Source: Spiroplasma poulsonii
GTDB taxonomy: Bacteria > Bacillota_I > Bacilli_A > Mycoplasmatales > Mycoplasmataceae
DNA: 64,000 bases
NCBI RefSeq assembly: GCF_009866525.1
Contig: NZ_CM020866.1
Coordinates: forward strand, 927,353-991,352
Direction of reading: 5' to 3'
Shown here: piece by piece, positions 11,685-21,050 of the stretch
How the letters are laid out: the number at the start of each line of letters is the position of its first letter
Position numbering within the stretch: position 1 is the first letter of the stretch
The notes under the pieces: generated by a model
Seen by the model: only the letters and a program-made list of their open reading frames with translations
Told to the model about the DNA's origin: nothing
Databases searched by the model: none
Translations under genes and position numbers: made by a program

Positions 11685-12758
11685 ATGGGGGATATGAAAA
11701 AAGTCATTGATTATTGAGATGATTATGATCCAAATGAATTTGATCCAGCAAAACGTCCAACTTCAATTGTTAAAACAAATGCTGATGAAATTCGTTTGGA
11801 ACGAAACATTGTTAACAATGTTGAGACCACGGATGACTATGAAACATTTTCATATTATAATAATAAATTTAATGTTAATCAAAACCAGGATGATGAGGTT
11901 TTTAATGAAAGTAATAGTTATGATGAATTAGCAACCGATGAGGAACTTGAAAGTTTATCAAATCGATCAGAAAAAATAGTTGAAATTGATCAATCAGAAG
12001 AACTAAATGATTTAGATGAATTAAATTTAAATAATGAAAACCGTTTTGTCCCTCTTGACGAAAACGATACCCTTGAACCAGTTTTAAATGTTAACCAAAT
12101 TTATGATCGTTGACAAAAATCAAAAACTAATTTGGTTACACGAAAATTAGATGTTCTTCGTAATCGAGTACAAGAGCCGCGTGTTGAAGGCCGTCGAAAA
12201 TATAGTTTTCTTGTTCCTGAGACATTAGAAGAATTACTTAATAAACCAGCAAAAGTTGTGTTGGATGCAACACCTCGTGCTGGTGGGGATGAAATTTATT
12301 CTGAAAAAAAATACTTTAATAATGCTGATTTATTGTTAAAAGTGCAAGGAGAAGATGCTGTTAAACCAAAATGTAATGATTTAGGAACTAATCCAAATCA
12401 TGAAAATTTAACTTTTACAGAAGAAAATATCACAACTATTCTTGATGAAAATGCAATAAATCATAATCCTGCGTTGAGTGATATCTTAAAGAATGCAAAG
12501 AAAAACATTGCAATTAGTAAAGAAGAAGCAATTTTTATTGATGAAAATGATGTTTTAGACCCTGACCATTTAAGTTATGAACAACGATTACGATTATTAA
12601 AATTAGCAGCTGATCCAAATAATGAGGAACGAAAAAAACTGTTACAAATGAAGCTAAACAATGGTAGTTTAAGTTCATTATCAGAAATTGTTAAAAAGCA
12701 ACTACAAAGAATTAATGCAGGTGAAATTGAATTAACCGAAGAAAAAAACCAAAAGTAA
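11685..12758 (+). CDS. Acidic uncharacterised cytoplasmic protein
   Basis: 357 residues, very acidic and low in complexity for the first 140 (many Asn, Asp, Glu), then mixed charge. No membrane segment or signal peptide. Not recognised. The second half has a tidy KYSFLVPETLEELLNKPAKV segment and a C-terminal helical YEQRLRLLKLAADPNNEERK region. Trp11 and one other Trp are TGA. An in-frame ATG nine bases downstream (MKKVIDYWDDYD) is an alternative start. A TATAAT at 11648-11653 is a likely -10 box. Composition resembles disordered scaffold-like proteins, but that is only an impression. Confidence 0.7.
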
Positions 12759-12906
12759 AGCTGATGGGCAAAATAACCTTTGATCGCCTAGACAAATCAG
12801 TTTTTATTTTATGAAAAAAACTAATTTTTATTAATAGACTCTATTAATGTTGTTATTTTCAAGTTATAATAGGATAAATGAGTACAAGCAAAGGATGATT
12901 GAAACG

Positions 12907-13688
12907 ATGTTAGGAAATAGTGAAATTGCCTTTATTTTAATTGGATTTTTTGTTGCAATTAATATTATTGTGTTAATTTTTTTAATTGTTTCTTATCGAA
13001 ATATTTTAGTACCAATTCCAAATTTAAATAATACTCCTAGTCAAACAATGACATCTTTAGAAGTAATTGATCGTTATTTAACCAAAAAGAAAATTAGTGG
13101 GTTAAAAGTAGTACGAAAACCACATCAAGTGTTAATTACTAATTCTTATAAAAAGAAAACGTTTTATATTAATGATTTACAATTATTTAATCAGTCTTAT
13201 TTTTTATCAGGGATAGGGTTAGATTATGTTTTAGGACGTACTTTTTTTGCTACACAGTTACACTTAAAAAATCGTCATATACGAACAATGAATTTTTTAT
13301 TATATGTGGCACCGCCATTATTATTGTTTTTATTTTTCATATTATCAATTCTTATTATTATTTTTTATGTTTTAATAAAAGTGGATACAAGTTTACTAGA
13401 TTTTAATTTTTTTATTTCATTGAACATTATGGCATTTTAAATTTAATCTTAATTTTTATTATTGCAGCTTATTTAATTTTATTAGGTTTTAATGGCCATT
13501 TTAAACAAAACTTAGAAAATTTGTATGAAACAGAAATGCGTCCATTTGTTAAGAAAGAATTTCCCGAATTATATGATGATTGAATTATTGCTCGTAGTTA
13601 TGCTCGTGGAATTCAATTTACCTATTTATTTGGTTATAATTTTATTTTTAAACAGATTTATAAATATACTGGTCCATTTGGTTTATAA
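12907..13688 (+). pseudogene. Membrane protein with internal frameshift
   Basis: Start ATG 12907 is chosen because a TATAAT (12865-12870) lies just upstream and AAAGGATG precedes it; the earlier ATG 12847 would fall upstream of that promoter. The first frame encodes a signal-anchor (FILIGFFVAINIIVLIFLIV), a soluble segment and a long hydrophobic stretch, stopping at 13438-13440. The -1 frame continues smoothly from 13425 with another hydrophobic stretch, a polar domain and TAA 13686-13688. The layout loosely recalls YugP-type membrane zinc peptidases (segment, short soluble domain, long hydrophobic tail), but no HExxH is present, so that link is weak. A one-base change near 13425 explains both halves. 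Confidence 0.6.
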
Positions 13689-13711
13689 GAAGAGGGTAGG
13701 GGAGTTTTGTT

Positions 13712-14972
13712 ATGAAAGTTATTTTTCATATTGATATGAATAGTTTTTTTGCTAGTTGTCACCAAGCATTAGATCCCCAGCGGAAATTAAAACCATTAGT
13801 GGTATCTTCACCCTCACGAAGAGCGATTGTGACAACAGCAAATTATGCGGCACGAAAATTAGGAATTAATAATCCAATGCCCCTTTATAAGGAAAAAGAA
13901 ATTTATCCTAATTTAGAAGTTGTTAATCATGATTTTTGGTTATATGTTGAATTTGCCCAAAAATTATTTGATTTTATTAGTTCGCATTATACTAATCAAA
14001 TTGAAGTTGCTTCAATTGATGAATGTTATATTGATGTAACAGATATTTATTTAAAGTATGGTTCAGCAATGCAATTAGCAGTTGACATGCAACAAAATGT
14101 TTTTCAACAGTTAGGGTTACCAAATAGTATTGGTATCTCATATAATAAATCTTTAGCAAAAATTGCTAGTGATTTAAAAAAACCAATGGGAATTACGTTA
14201 ATTCGTCCAGAAGATGTTTCAAATCTTGTTCATCCGTTACCGGTTAATAAACTATTTGGAATTGGTCAACAAACAACAAAACGGTTAAATGCGCTTGGAA
14301 TTATGACAATTAAAGATTTAGCAGAGTTTCCTGATTTTGCCTTATTAGAGACAATCTTGGGTAAACCGGCAAGTAGGTTTGTAGAACGAGCAAAGGGTGG
14401 GGGAAGTGATGAATTATTATTGGAGCATAATCAGTTAAAACAAATTGGCAATGAAACAACGGTATAATATGATTTGGTTAACTTTGAAGAAATTAAAAAT
14501 AAAATTTATTTATTAGCAAAGCATGTAAGTCAACGTGCACAAAAAAGAACAATGGTTGGTAATGTTGTTTATGTTACTTTAAAAAATAGTAATCGAAAAC
14601 GTTTTACCAAGCAGCAAAGAATCCAAAACTATACTAATCTGCTAGATGAGATTTATTCAACTGCCTATTAGATTGTTTGACCAATTTTGAACAGGTGAAC
14701 CAATTCGATTAATTGGGGTTGGGTTACGAGGAATTATTAGTAAATATGATATTAAAGAGCAAATTTCTCTTGATGCATTACCCAACTTGCAAGTTGAAAG
14801 TTCAACAGTTAAGTTAATTAAAGAAATTAATAAAAAATATCGCAAAGATATTTTATTAACTGGTCAAAAATTAGAGGAATTAAAGTATGTTTTACAGGCA
14901 CAAACAAAATATATTCAAGCAGATCAACGAATTTTAGATGAAACAAAGGTAAGGAACAAGGATAATGAGTAA
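13712..14972 (+). pseudogene. dinB: Y-family DNA polymerase (DinB/UmuC type), broken
   Basis: The first 251 codons encode palm and fingers of a translesion polymerase: FHIDMNSFFASCHQ (catalytic Asp), SIDECYIDVTD (catalytic Asp-Glu), GISYNKSLAKIASDLKKP and LFGIGQQTTKRLNALGI (helix-hairpin-helix). TAA at 14465-14467 ends this frame, which then resumes (YDLVNFEEIKNKIYLLAKHV) to TAG 14669-14671. The rest of the little-finger domain (FDQFWTGEPIRLIGVGLRG) is in a different frame and ends at 14972. Two stops and one frameshift make it a pseudogene. A truncated protein would keep the catalytic residues but lose the little finger that holds DNA. Its end overlaps the next gene start as ATGAGTAA. Confidence 0.88.
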
Positions 14973-15477
14973 GAAAGCTATGATAATTCCACCAACCAGT
15001 AAGAAAAACCCTAAAATTAGTGGTTTCTATTTAATTAAAAATTATATTACTAATCCAAATATTGAAATTGGTGATTATACTTATTATCATTGTGATCAAG
15101 AACAAGAAGCAATTGAATTTCAAAATAAAAGCATTTTATATCATTTTCCATATTTAAATGATCAAATTATTATTGGGAAGTTTTGTTCAATTGCTAAAAA
15201 TGTTAAATTTCTAATGAATGGTGCTAATCATAATTACCAGAATTTTTTAAGTTATCCATTAGCATTTTTAACTGACAAAATTTAATTACAACGCTTCGGG
15301 AAAATACCCCACAAAAAGGAAATACAGTTATTGGTCATGATGTTTGAATTGGTTATAATGCCATTATTTTACCTGGTGTTAACATTGGCACTGGTGCTGT
15401 AATTGGGGCCAGCCAAGGTAATTAAATATTGCTTTACAGAACAAATCTTAACAGAAATAATGAAATCAGAAAAATAA
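14965..15477 (+). pseudogene. Xenobiotic/streptogramin-type O-acetyltransferase (CatB family), broken
   Basis: The N-terminus (FYLIKNYITNPNIEIGDYTY, IGKFCSIAKNVKFLMNGANH) matches hexapeptide-repeat Vat/CatB acetyltransferases, including the catalytic His of NGANH. The frame stops at 15283-15285. Another frame continues the left-handed beta-helix: NTVIGHDVWIGYNAIILPGV, then GTGAVIGA. The family segment between GA and NPAKVIK is missing and the tail PAKVIKYCFTEQILTEIMKS follows in a third frame. So there is one frameshift plus a small internal deletion. Members acetylate streptogramins, chloramphenicol or small host molecules; the original substrate is unknown. Confidence 0.82.
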
Positions 15478-15486
15478 AAGTTATAA

Positions 15487-15572
15487 AAAAGAAAAAGATA
15501 ATAAAAAGAAAAGGGGAGTACAGTAATTTAATCTGTTAAGAACCCCTTTTCTTTTTATTATCTTTTTCTTTT
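15487..15572. repeat. 30-bp perfect inverted repeat at a convergent gene end
   Basis: Positions 15487-15516 are the exact reverse complement of 15543-15572, with a 26-base spacer. The right arm includes the last codons of the minus-strand gene at 15536-16312 (the KDNKKKRGS tail), so the left arm is an extra inverted copy of that coding end. A hairpin of this size is likely to terminate transcription of the minus gene, with its T-rich flank, and of the upstream pseudogene. Confidence 0.85.
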
Positions 15573-16312
15573 GCCATTGCCTTAATAACTGCTTTTTCAA
15601 TTAAATCTTCAATTTCATCAGTTGTTAAGACAACAGTTTTATTATTTGTTTTATTGGTGGAATTAGCATTAGTAGTTTTTGGTTTCGGTTTTTTGGTATT
15701 AGAAATAGTTTTCTTAGAACCATTTTTAGTTGTTTTTGTCCTATTGGTTGCTGTTTTTGTTTTCGATGTGCCTGAGACGACTTTTTTTTCTTGTTCTTCT
15801 TGCATTACTTCATTCAATTGTTTTAAATCAATATCATCAAAATTAGCTGCTGTTAATTTTTCTTTTTCTGGACTTTTAATCCGTTCAATTCCACGATTAA
15901 CACGATAAGCATGGTCAATTATTTCTTGTAAACCAGATCCTTGTTGATTGGGAGTAGGGGAAGTGGATTCAGAATTTGTTGTACTTTGTGTCCCATTAAC
16001 AGAAACACGTAAACGTGCCATTTTAGCTTTAATGTCGTTTTCATCAATACCAACACTTCTCCCCTCTTCACTTTCAATGCCCAGTTTATTTTTAATAGTA
16101 CTATTATTTTTTTTCGCATTTTCTAAAATATATTGAATTGTGCCTTTTTCCGCCTGTTGTGTTTTTTCTGACTCAGTGGTAGTTGTTGGATTTAGCATTC
16201 GAGCCATCTTTGCTTTAATTTTTGTTTCATTTGCACTTGAAATAGCTTTATTACTGTTTTCTGGACATTCATGAATTTTCATGTGAATTGGACAAAATGT
16301 TGGTACTCCCAT
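15536..16312 (-). CDS. Lys/Thr-rich low-complexity protein with repeated KAKMAR motif
   Basis: 258 residues, no TGA, no recognised family. The N-terminus has a compact CPIHMKIHEC cluster that could bind a metal. Two similar blocks follow: ETKIKAKMARMLNP (about residue 30) and ENDIKAKMARLRVS (about residue 93), each followed by a QYILENA or QEIIDHA helix, so the protein seems built from two diverged copies. Residues 180-230 are a Lys/Thr/Asn tract (TKTATNRTKTTKNGSKK) like histone-type or DNA-binding tails. The C-terminus is a helical DEIEDLIEKAVIKAMAKEK. Ribosome site AGGGGAG. Function unknown; a nucleic-acid-associated protein is a reasonable guess. Confidence 0.7.
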   Translation of the reverse strand: MGVPTFCPIHMKIHECPENSNKAISSANETKIKAKMARMLNPTTTTESEKTQQAEKGTIQYILENAKKNNSTIKNKLGIESEEGRSVGIDENDIKAKMARLRVSVNGTQSTTNSESTSPTPNQQGSGLQEIIDHAYRVNRGIERIKSPEKEKLTAANFDDIDLKQLNEVMQEEQEKKVVSGTSKTKTATNRTKTTKNGSKKTISNTKKPKPKTTNANSTNKTNNKTVVLTTDEIEDLIEKAVIKAMAKEKDNKKKRGS

Positions 16313-16471
16313 TGTAAACTCCCCTATTCTCTTTATTGTTATTATTATAACTTAAAACAGTACCATTTAAAATAGTGTATAGTGTAAAAATAAACAATAA
16401 AATTATTTAATAAAATCACATATAAAAACTAGTGTGCCACAGCTAAGATATATGATCAATTATAATAAATA

Positions 16472-16696
16472 TTAAAATCCTTTAATCATAATTCTAAAGA
16501 AATTCAAAATCTTAATAATAACAAAAATTCCAAATGGAATTAAAATAATTCAAGCATCACCTAAAAAGGTCATTAATTGTGGTAATACAGCATAAATTGC
16601 TTCTTTAACTTTCATCATTGCTTGCCCTAAACCACTTCAAATAGAACCCATTCCATCTGAAATAGTAGGCAAAATCAAATATTGCTTTGTTTGCAT
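16472..16696 (-). CDS. Small membrane peptide, phage-coat-like
   Basis: 74 residues with two TGA Trp codons. It has an excellent AGGAGGT ribosome site. The N-terminal half is amphipathic (DGMGSIWSGLGQAMMKVKEA), followed by a long hydrophobic segment (DAWIILIPFGIFVIIKILNF) and a short basic tail. Size and layout recall coat or membrane proteins of filamentous spiroplasma plectroviruses, but I do not recognise an exact match. It stands alone here, so it may be a relic of an integrated plectrovirus or a resident membrane peptide. Confidence 0.6.
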
Positions 16697-16721
16697 AATT
16701 CCAACCTCCTATAATTAACTT

Positions 16722-16754
16722 AAAAAAGTTAACTAAATTAATAGTTAACTTTTT
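16722..16754. terminator. Hairpin between divergent genes
   Basis: AAAAAGTTAACT pairs with AGTTAACTTTTT over an 8-base loop. It lies between the divergently transcribed peptide gene and the next plus-strand gene, so it may instead be an operator-like palindrome with GTTAAC cores. Confidence 0.5.
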
Positions 16755-16790
16755 ATCGGTTGGCATTTGCAATTTACATAGGAAAGGATT

Positions 16791-16818
16791 TTGTTAATAT
16801 TGCGTAAACGTGTATAAT
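16791..16818 (+). promoter_or_regulatory. Promoter of the Fmt_C-like gene
   Basis: TTGTTA at 16791-16796 and TATAAT at 16813-16818, 16 bases apart; the start codon follows 26 bases later. Confidence 0.65.
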
Positions 16819-16844
16819 AACTTAAAAATGGGAGAACTTTTAAA

Positions 16845-17195
16845 ATGAAAAATAACAAAATCGATTGAACTAAACCTGATCAAGAAGTCGTAACATTTAT
16901 TAACACAACACCAAAAGCATATACCCTTTTAGATGACAAAAAGTGATATATTAGCAAGGCTCGAGTACTATTTCCAGATGAAACATTTGTGATGGTTATG
17001 AAAATCTTTTTTCCGGGAGAAGTTATTAATAGTGATGAAGAAGGCATTTATGTTCAAACGGGAACTGGGATGATTAAAATTTTAGTTTTACAACCACCAG
17101 GTCAAGAAATGGCACCAGCAGGTACGTTTTATTTGACAGACCAAGGATTAAGATTAGGAAAATGATTTGATTGCACTAGTTTTGAAAAAAAATAA
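16845..17195 (+). CDS. Stand-alone formyltransferase C-terminal-like domain
   Basis: 116 residues, missed by simple ORF calling because of TGA Trp codons near both ends. Seen: FINTTPKAYTLLDDKKWYIS, then KARVLFPDETFVMVM, a PGEVI turn, GIYVQTGTGMIKILVLQPPG, and a C-terminal AGTFYLTDQGLRLGKW. This pattern is that of the OB-like C-terminal domain of methionyl-tRNA formyltransferase: strand, PGEI turn, GI-V-TG-G-ikil-LQP-G, then a short tail. In Fmt that domain grips initiator tRNA. The catalytic formyltransferase domain is absent here, so this is either a relic or a small RNA-binding protein in its own right. Own promoter; single gene. Confidence 0.7.
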
Positions 17196-17334
17196 TATGT
17201 TATATAAAATAAGAAATTAAAAATTAGTTTTAAAATATCAATCTTATGGTAAAATGTATTCACTAAATCAAACTAGATTTAGGTTATTTTTATGATATGT
17301 TAATAAATTTTAAAAAATATTAATTATATCAAAG

Positions 17335-18935
17335 ATTAATAACCTGTATTAATGAAAATATTAAAAATTTAAAAAATAGTAAAATCAATTTTGAAAAAAA
17401 TAAATTAGAAAAACCAAATCGAATAAAAAGACAAATAACCCCACTACCATTATATTGACATTCAAATCCAGGCCCTTCTCGAATTAATATTTCAAATGTA
17501 ATTGCTAGTGTTAATTTAGGAATATTATCAAATAATGATCAAGCAACTATTTTAGAACGAATTTCAGAACAAAAACCTAACCTAGATACAACACAAATTC
17601 AAATTAATTTTACTAGATTTAATGAAGATGGTACGCAATTATGAACAATTAGCGTTAGAGAAAATAGTCAAATGTATTTTGTAGAACAAAATGTCCGTTT
17701 TTCTATTAGCTCTAATTTATGTGATTTTTTATCACAGCAAGATTTGACTAATATTTTGTTAATTCCTTTATGTACGGTTATTAAAAATACTGATTTAGGA
17801 GTATTACCGAATGAGGATCAAACAACTATTTTATCACGGTTGGCAAACTTAAATCCCAACCTAGATATAACACAAGTAGTTGCTCATTTCATAAGAATTG
17901 ATGATAATGAAACTTTTATTTGAATAATTGCCCCCTCTGAAAATTCTATTTATACATCAGTGATTCAAGTTTACTTTAGAATTAATCCTACCTTAATGAT
18001 AAATCATATACAAATTCCAGAAATAAATATTAATGTAGAAAAACAGAAAAAATTAAATAAAATAAATTTTGAACCCTTATCTGAAAATGAAAAAAGAAGT
18101 TTTAAAGAAACATTACAACGGATTGGTACAGCAGCAATTAGGGCTGGCATCATTCTTGATAAAGCAAAAATAACGGCTAATGTAATGCCACCTGTAAATG
18201 CTAACCATGAACTTGGAGCAAAGGAAATTATTACTTCAAGTTTAATTTCTACTGCTGGGTTGGCTGCTGTTTCCAAAACAACAGGTTTATCACCAATCAA
18301 TGGTTTAAAAACAATTGCTAATTATTTTAGATATAATTTAGTTTCGCCGCCGCTTGAAACAACAGCAGAAACCGCCCAAACAGCGGAACTAGCACCGTTA
18401 TTGTCATCAGGTGAAACAGCAATGCTAACCACTGCTGGAGAAGAAGCAATCATTGGCGCTGAAACAACAGTTAGTGCAACATTAGCTCCCGAAACATTAG
18501 GATTATCAGTTTTAATAGGATTAATCATTGTTGGTACTACCTCATTAATTTGATGATTAAATGATTCTAGTTCACAATTAATTAGAAATAACCACATAGT
18601 CAATATAATGAAATTGAGAAATATTATAAAGTTTTCCACGATCAATTAAAAATAGGAATTAATTTATCTAAATGAAAGAAAATAAGTCAAATTTATTATC
18701 AATATTATAATAATTATCAAAAATTTTCACATATGGTTAAAAAAGAAATTATTGATTTTTTTATAGAGAAGATCATAGTGGTTGGGGTGGAAGTATTAAC
18801 GAAAATGATATTGATATTTTAATTAAAGCATTATTTAATAATTTTAATGAAATAAATAATAAATTTGTTGTAAATTCTGTCGGTGGTTGAAAAATTGTTA
18901 CAGATACAAATGGTAGTTATTTTTTAATGGAATAA
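17335..18935 (+). pseudogene. Repeat-containing surface protein, broken
   Basis: An open frame without a usable start runs from about 17335 (stop codon just before) to 18647-18649. It encodes two related blocks: NLGILSNNDQATILERI near residue 60 and DLGVLPNEDQTTILSRL near residue 155, each followed by PNLD-x-TQ and a W-I-x(4-6)-NS-Y end, about 94 residues apart. An Ala/Thr-rich stretch with GAETTVSATLAPETLGLSV and a membrane segment (VLIGLIIVGTTSLIWW) follows. Past 18595 the coding continues in a second frame (SQYNEIEKYYKVFHDQ) and past 18765 in a third (REDHSGWGGSINENDI), to TAA 18933-18935. Such repeat-plus-anchor proteins resemble spiroplasma adhesion-related proteins, but the family match is unproven. 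Confidence 0.7.
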
Positions 18936-19311
18936 AAATAATTTTGGTAAAATACCCCCCTTTTGACTTAAATTTACTTTTTACACCAAAAAATAATAAA
19001 AATTTATTTTGGAAAAATATTTTATTTTATTAAAAAATAAAAAAATATTGTATTATTTTTAGATTAATAGTATACTATGAGTAAGGAAAAATATTTTTCC
19101 TAAATCTCTAAAGTAAACAGAATAATTATATTTTTAAGGGTTTATTATTACACTACTATCTCTCCCCTTTAGGTTATCTCTTATCTTTTCTTTTTATATA
19201 AGTTACCATAAAATAATTTAAAATATAAACCCTTATTTTCGCCAATATAATTATTCTTGTTTTCCAAAAAGAAAAAAAGAGATTACTTGTTTTCCCGACA
19301 GGTAATCTCTT
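18936..19311. other. Gene-free AT-rich region with long inverted arms
   Basis: No ORF. Contains a palindrome AGGAAAAATATTTTTCCT near 19084-19101. A long-range inverted pair follows: ACAGAATAATTATA (19117-19130) with its near-complement at 19246-19260, enclosing AAGGGTTTAT and ATAAACCCTT near 19136-19145 and 19225-19234, around a pyrimidine-rich loop of about 80 bases. The structure could be a small RNA or the 3' end of the broken gene. Confidence 0.5.
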
Positions 19312-19314
19312 TTA
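19275..19314. terminator. Terminator of the minus-strand operon
   Basis: AAAGAGATTACTTGT pairs with ACAGGTAATCTCTTT across TTTCCCG; on the minus strand a T-rich run follows. It overlaps the stop codon of the last operon gene (19312-19314). Confidence 0.8.
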
Positions 19315-19833
19315 ATTTGTAATATTAATTTGTTCAAAAAATTGAAATGTTTTTTTACCAATAATTACCTTTTTTTCCGTTTCACCATCAAGCGTATAAA
19401 GCACTTTATTAAAAAAACCATTAATATCAATCCCAATAATTTGTGTTAAGGCAATTGCTTCATCTAAAAATAAGATTGTGTGATCATTAACTTTAATTCA
19501 TAAACTATTATTAACTAACGTTTGAATAATTAAATAGCTAAGAATTAAAACGTAATTACAAATTGCAATAATAACATATAAATAAACTAAAATATTTGGA
19601 ATGTTTGTTAAGGTCATTAACAAAATATAATTAATAATAATAAACACATTAATTGGTGTTAAAACAAAATAAATTGTCACAAAAATAAAAATTAACATTT
19701 GTTTTCAGCGGTATTCTTTGTTAAACTGGTTGTTTTCCTTTTGTTTTTGATAATGTAAAAAAAATAAAATATGAAAGCTGTATAATGCAAGCATTAGAAT
19801 TAAACTAAAAATTAAAATAATATGTATTGTCAT
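19312..19833 (-). CDS. Polytopic membrane protein, last gene of a four-gene operon
   Basis: 173 residues with TGA Trp codons. An N-terminal membrane segment (HIILIFSLILMLALYSFHIL) is followed by two or three further hydrophobic stretches (IFVTIYFVLTPINVFIIINY, VYLYVIIAICNYVLILSYLI). A soluble tail of about 60 residues (HTILFLDEAIALTQIIGIDI) resembles a small beta-rich module like those of the two upstream proteins. Starts four bases after the preceding stop. Not recognised. Confidence 0.65.
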
Positions 19834-19836
19834 TTG

Positions 19837-20442
19837 TTATATCCCCTTCTGTTGTCATACTTTAAAAATTGTCATTGATATTTTAACATCATTTGTAATA
19901 AAACGATAAATTTTTTCATTTGTACTAATAAAAAAACCAATTTGATATAAGCAATTAAGATTAAAAACACTAGGTAAAGCAAAATTAATATCTTTTAATC
20001 AAATTATTAACTTTTGTTGTTTTGCCGTAATTACTAATCGATAGTTAGTAATATAAATATCACCACTAATTGTTTCACTTCCGGTGGCGGAAGTAAGATT
20101 CAGATAGCCTGGAAGATTTTCAATATGATATTGCAGGTCAACTGCTGGTCTTAAATAATATGCGTTTTGATTAAGTTCTTTTTTCTTTATAATTTCATAG
20201 CTCGTAACTTTTGCATAATAATAACATCTTTCATTTTTAGGTAATTCATAGCTAATTGTAATTTCAGTTAATGAATTATTTAAAAATGAAAGATTATGAT
20301 CAATATCATTTTGTAATACTTGGTTTTTTTGCTTAAATTGTTTGATTTTTTGTTGTTGAAATAATGCTAGAATTAAAACAATAATAATTGCCAATCCTAA
20401 AATACTTCCAAATAAAATGATTCCAATTCAATAACTATTCAT
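19837..20442 (-). CDS. Membrane-anchored protein with PH/GRAM-like domain (copy 2)
   Basis: 201 residues. N-terminal membrane segment (WIGIILFGSILGLAIIIVLI), a coiled linker (QQQKIKQFKQKNQVLQNDID), then an all-beta domain containing SGDIYITNYRLVITAKQQKL. The G-x-[IL]-[YF]-[IL]-T-N-x-R-[IL] motif is typical of bacterial PH-like and GRAM-like domains, where it forms adjacent strands. The next gene upstream encodes a protein of the same size and plan, so the two are probably paralogues; their starts and stops overlap by 8 bases. Likely a cytoplasmic membrane-associated complex; the ligand is unknown. Confidence 0.65.
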
Positions 20443-21043
20443 TATTTTTTCACACCTTATAGATTGAATATGGGATTTCAAAACCCTTTACAATAATCAT
20501 AAAACGTTTTTGTTCGATATATAGATAAAACCTTTGTAATAAAGTATTATTGATGCGAAAAATGCTTAATTCGATATTATCAATCTTGTTTAAATCTCAT
20601 ATTGTTATAATTTCATTATTAATAATTAATATTCGTTGGTTAGTAAGGAAAAGATGACCTGTTTGAAAGGGAACTTGTTCAATTAGCTTGATTTTTTTGC
20701 CATCACCATAACCAACAGTGATTCCATTATCAAAAGGAATTTGATATTTTGATTGTGGTTGATAAGAAACTTTTGGTGATTGCCGATGAAGATAAATTGT
20801 AACTGGGGTATTACTAAATCCTTTTTCACCAGGTTGTAATTTAAATTTAACGTCAATTTCTTGTAATTGTAACATTGCAAGGTTATTGTTAATGTATTCT
20901 TGATTATCTACTTCTAACTGTTTATAAATTTCATAGAACAAATGTTGTTTTTTACGATAAAACCATATAAAAAAACTAATAAAAATAATTAATAAAACAA
21001 GAAAAATACTAATTATAATTCATCCTAATGTTGTCATTGTCAT
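20435..21043 (-). CDS. Membrane-anchored protein with PH/GRAM-like domain (copy 1)
   Basis: 202 residues. N-terminal membrane segment (WIIISIFLVLLIIFISFFIW), a short linker and a beta domain with TGHLFLTNQRILIINNEIIT, the same strand motif as the following gene. An in-frame ATG six bases downstream is an alternative start. The stop codon TAG lies inside the next gene (8-base overlap), so translation is coupled. The two paralogues plus the zinc-motif gene upstream and the membrane protein downstream form one operon on the minus strand. Confidence 0.65.
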
Positions 21044-21050
21044 TCACTTT

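Noticed and set aside
12847..12906. Longer start for the membrane protein
   Set aside because: A TATAAT box lies between this ATG and the one at 12907, and the added residues are polar with no family support.
15654..15908. Plus-strand hydrophobic ORF inside the Lys/Thr-rich gene
   Set aside because: Complement of Lys/Thr codons gives Phe/Val/Leu runs; a composition shadow.
18004..18645. Minus-strand ORFs opposite the repeat-containing protein
   Set aside because: Mirror frames of Ala/Thr-rich coding sequence, no start signals.
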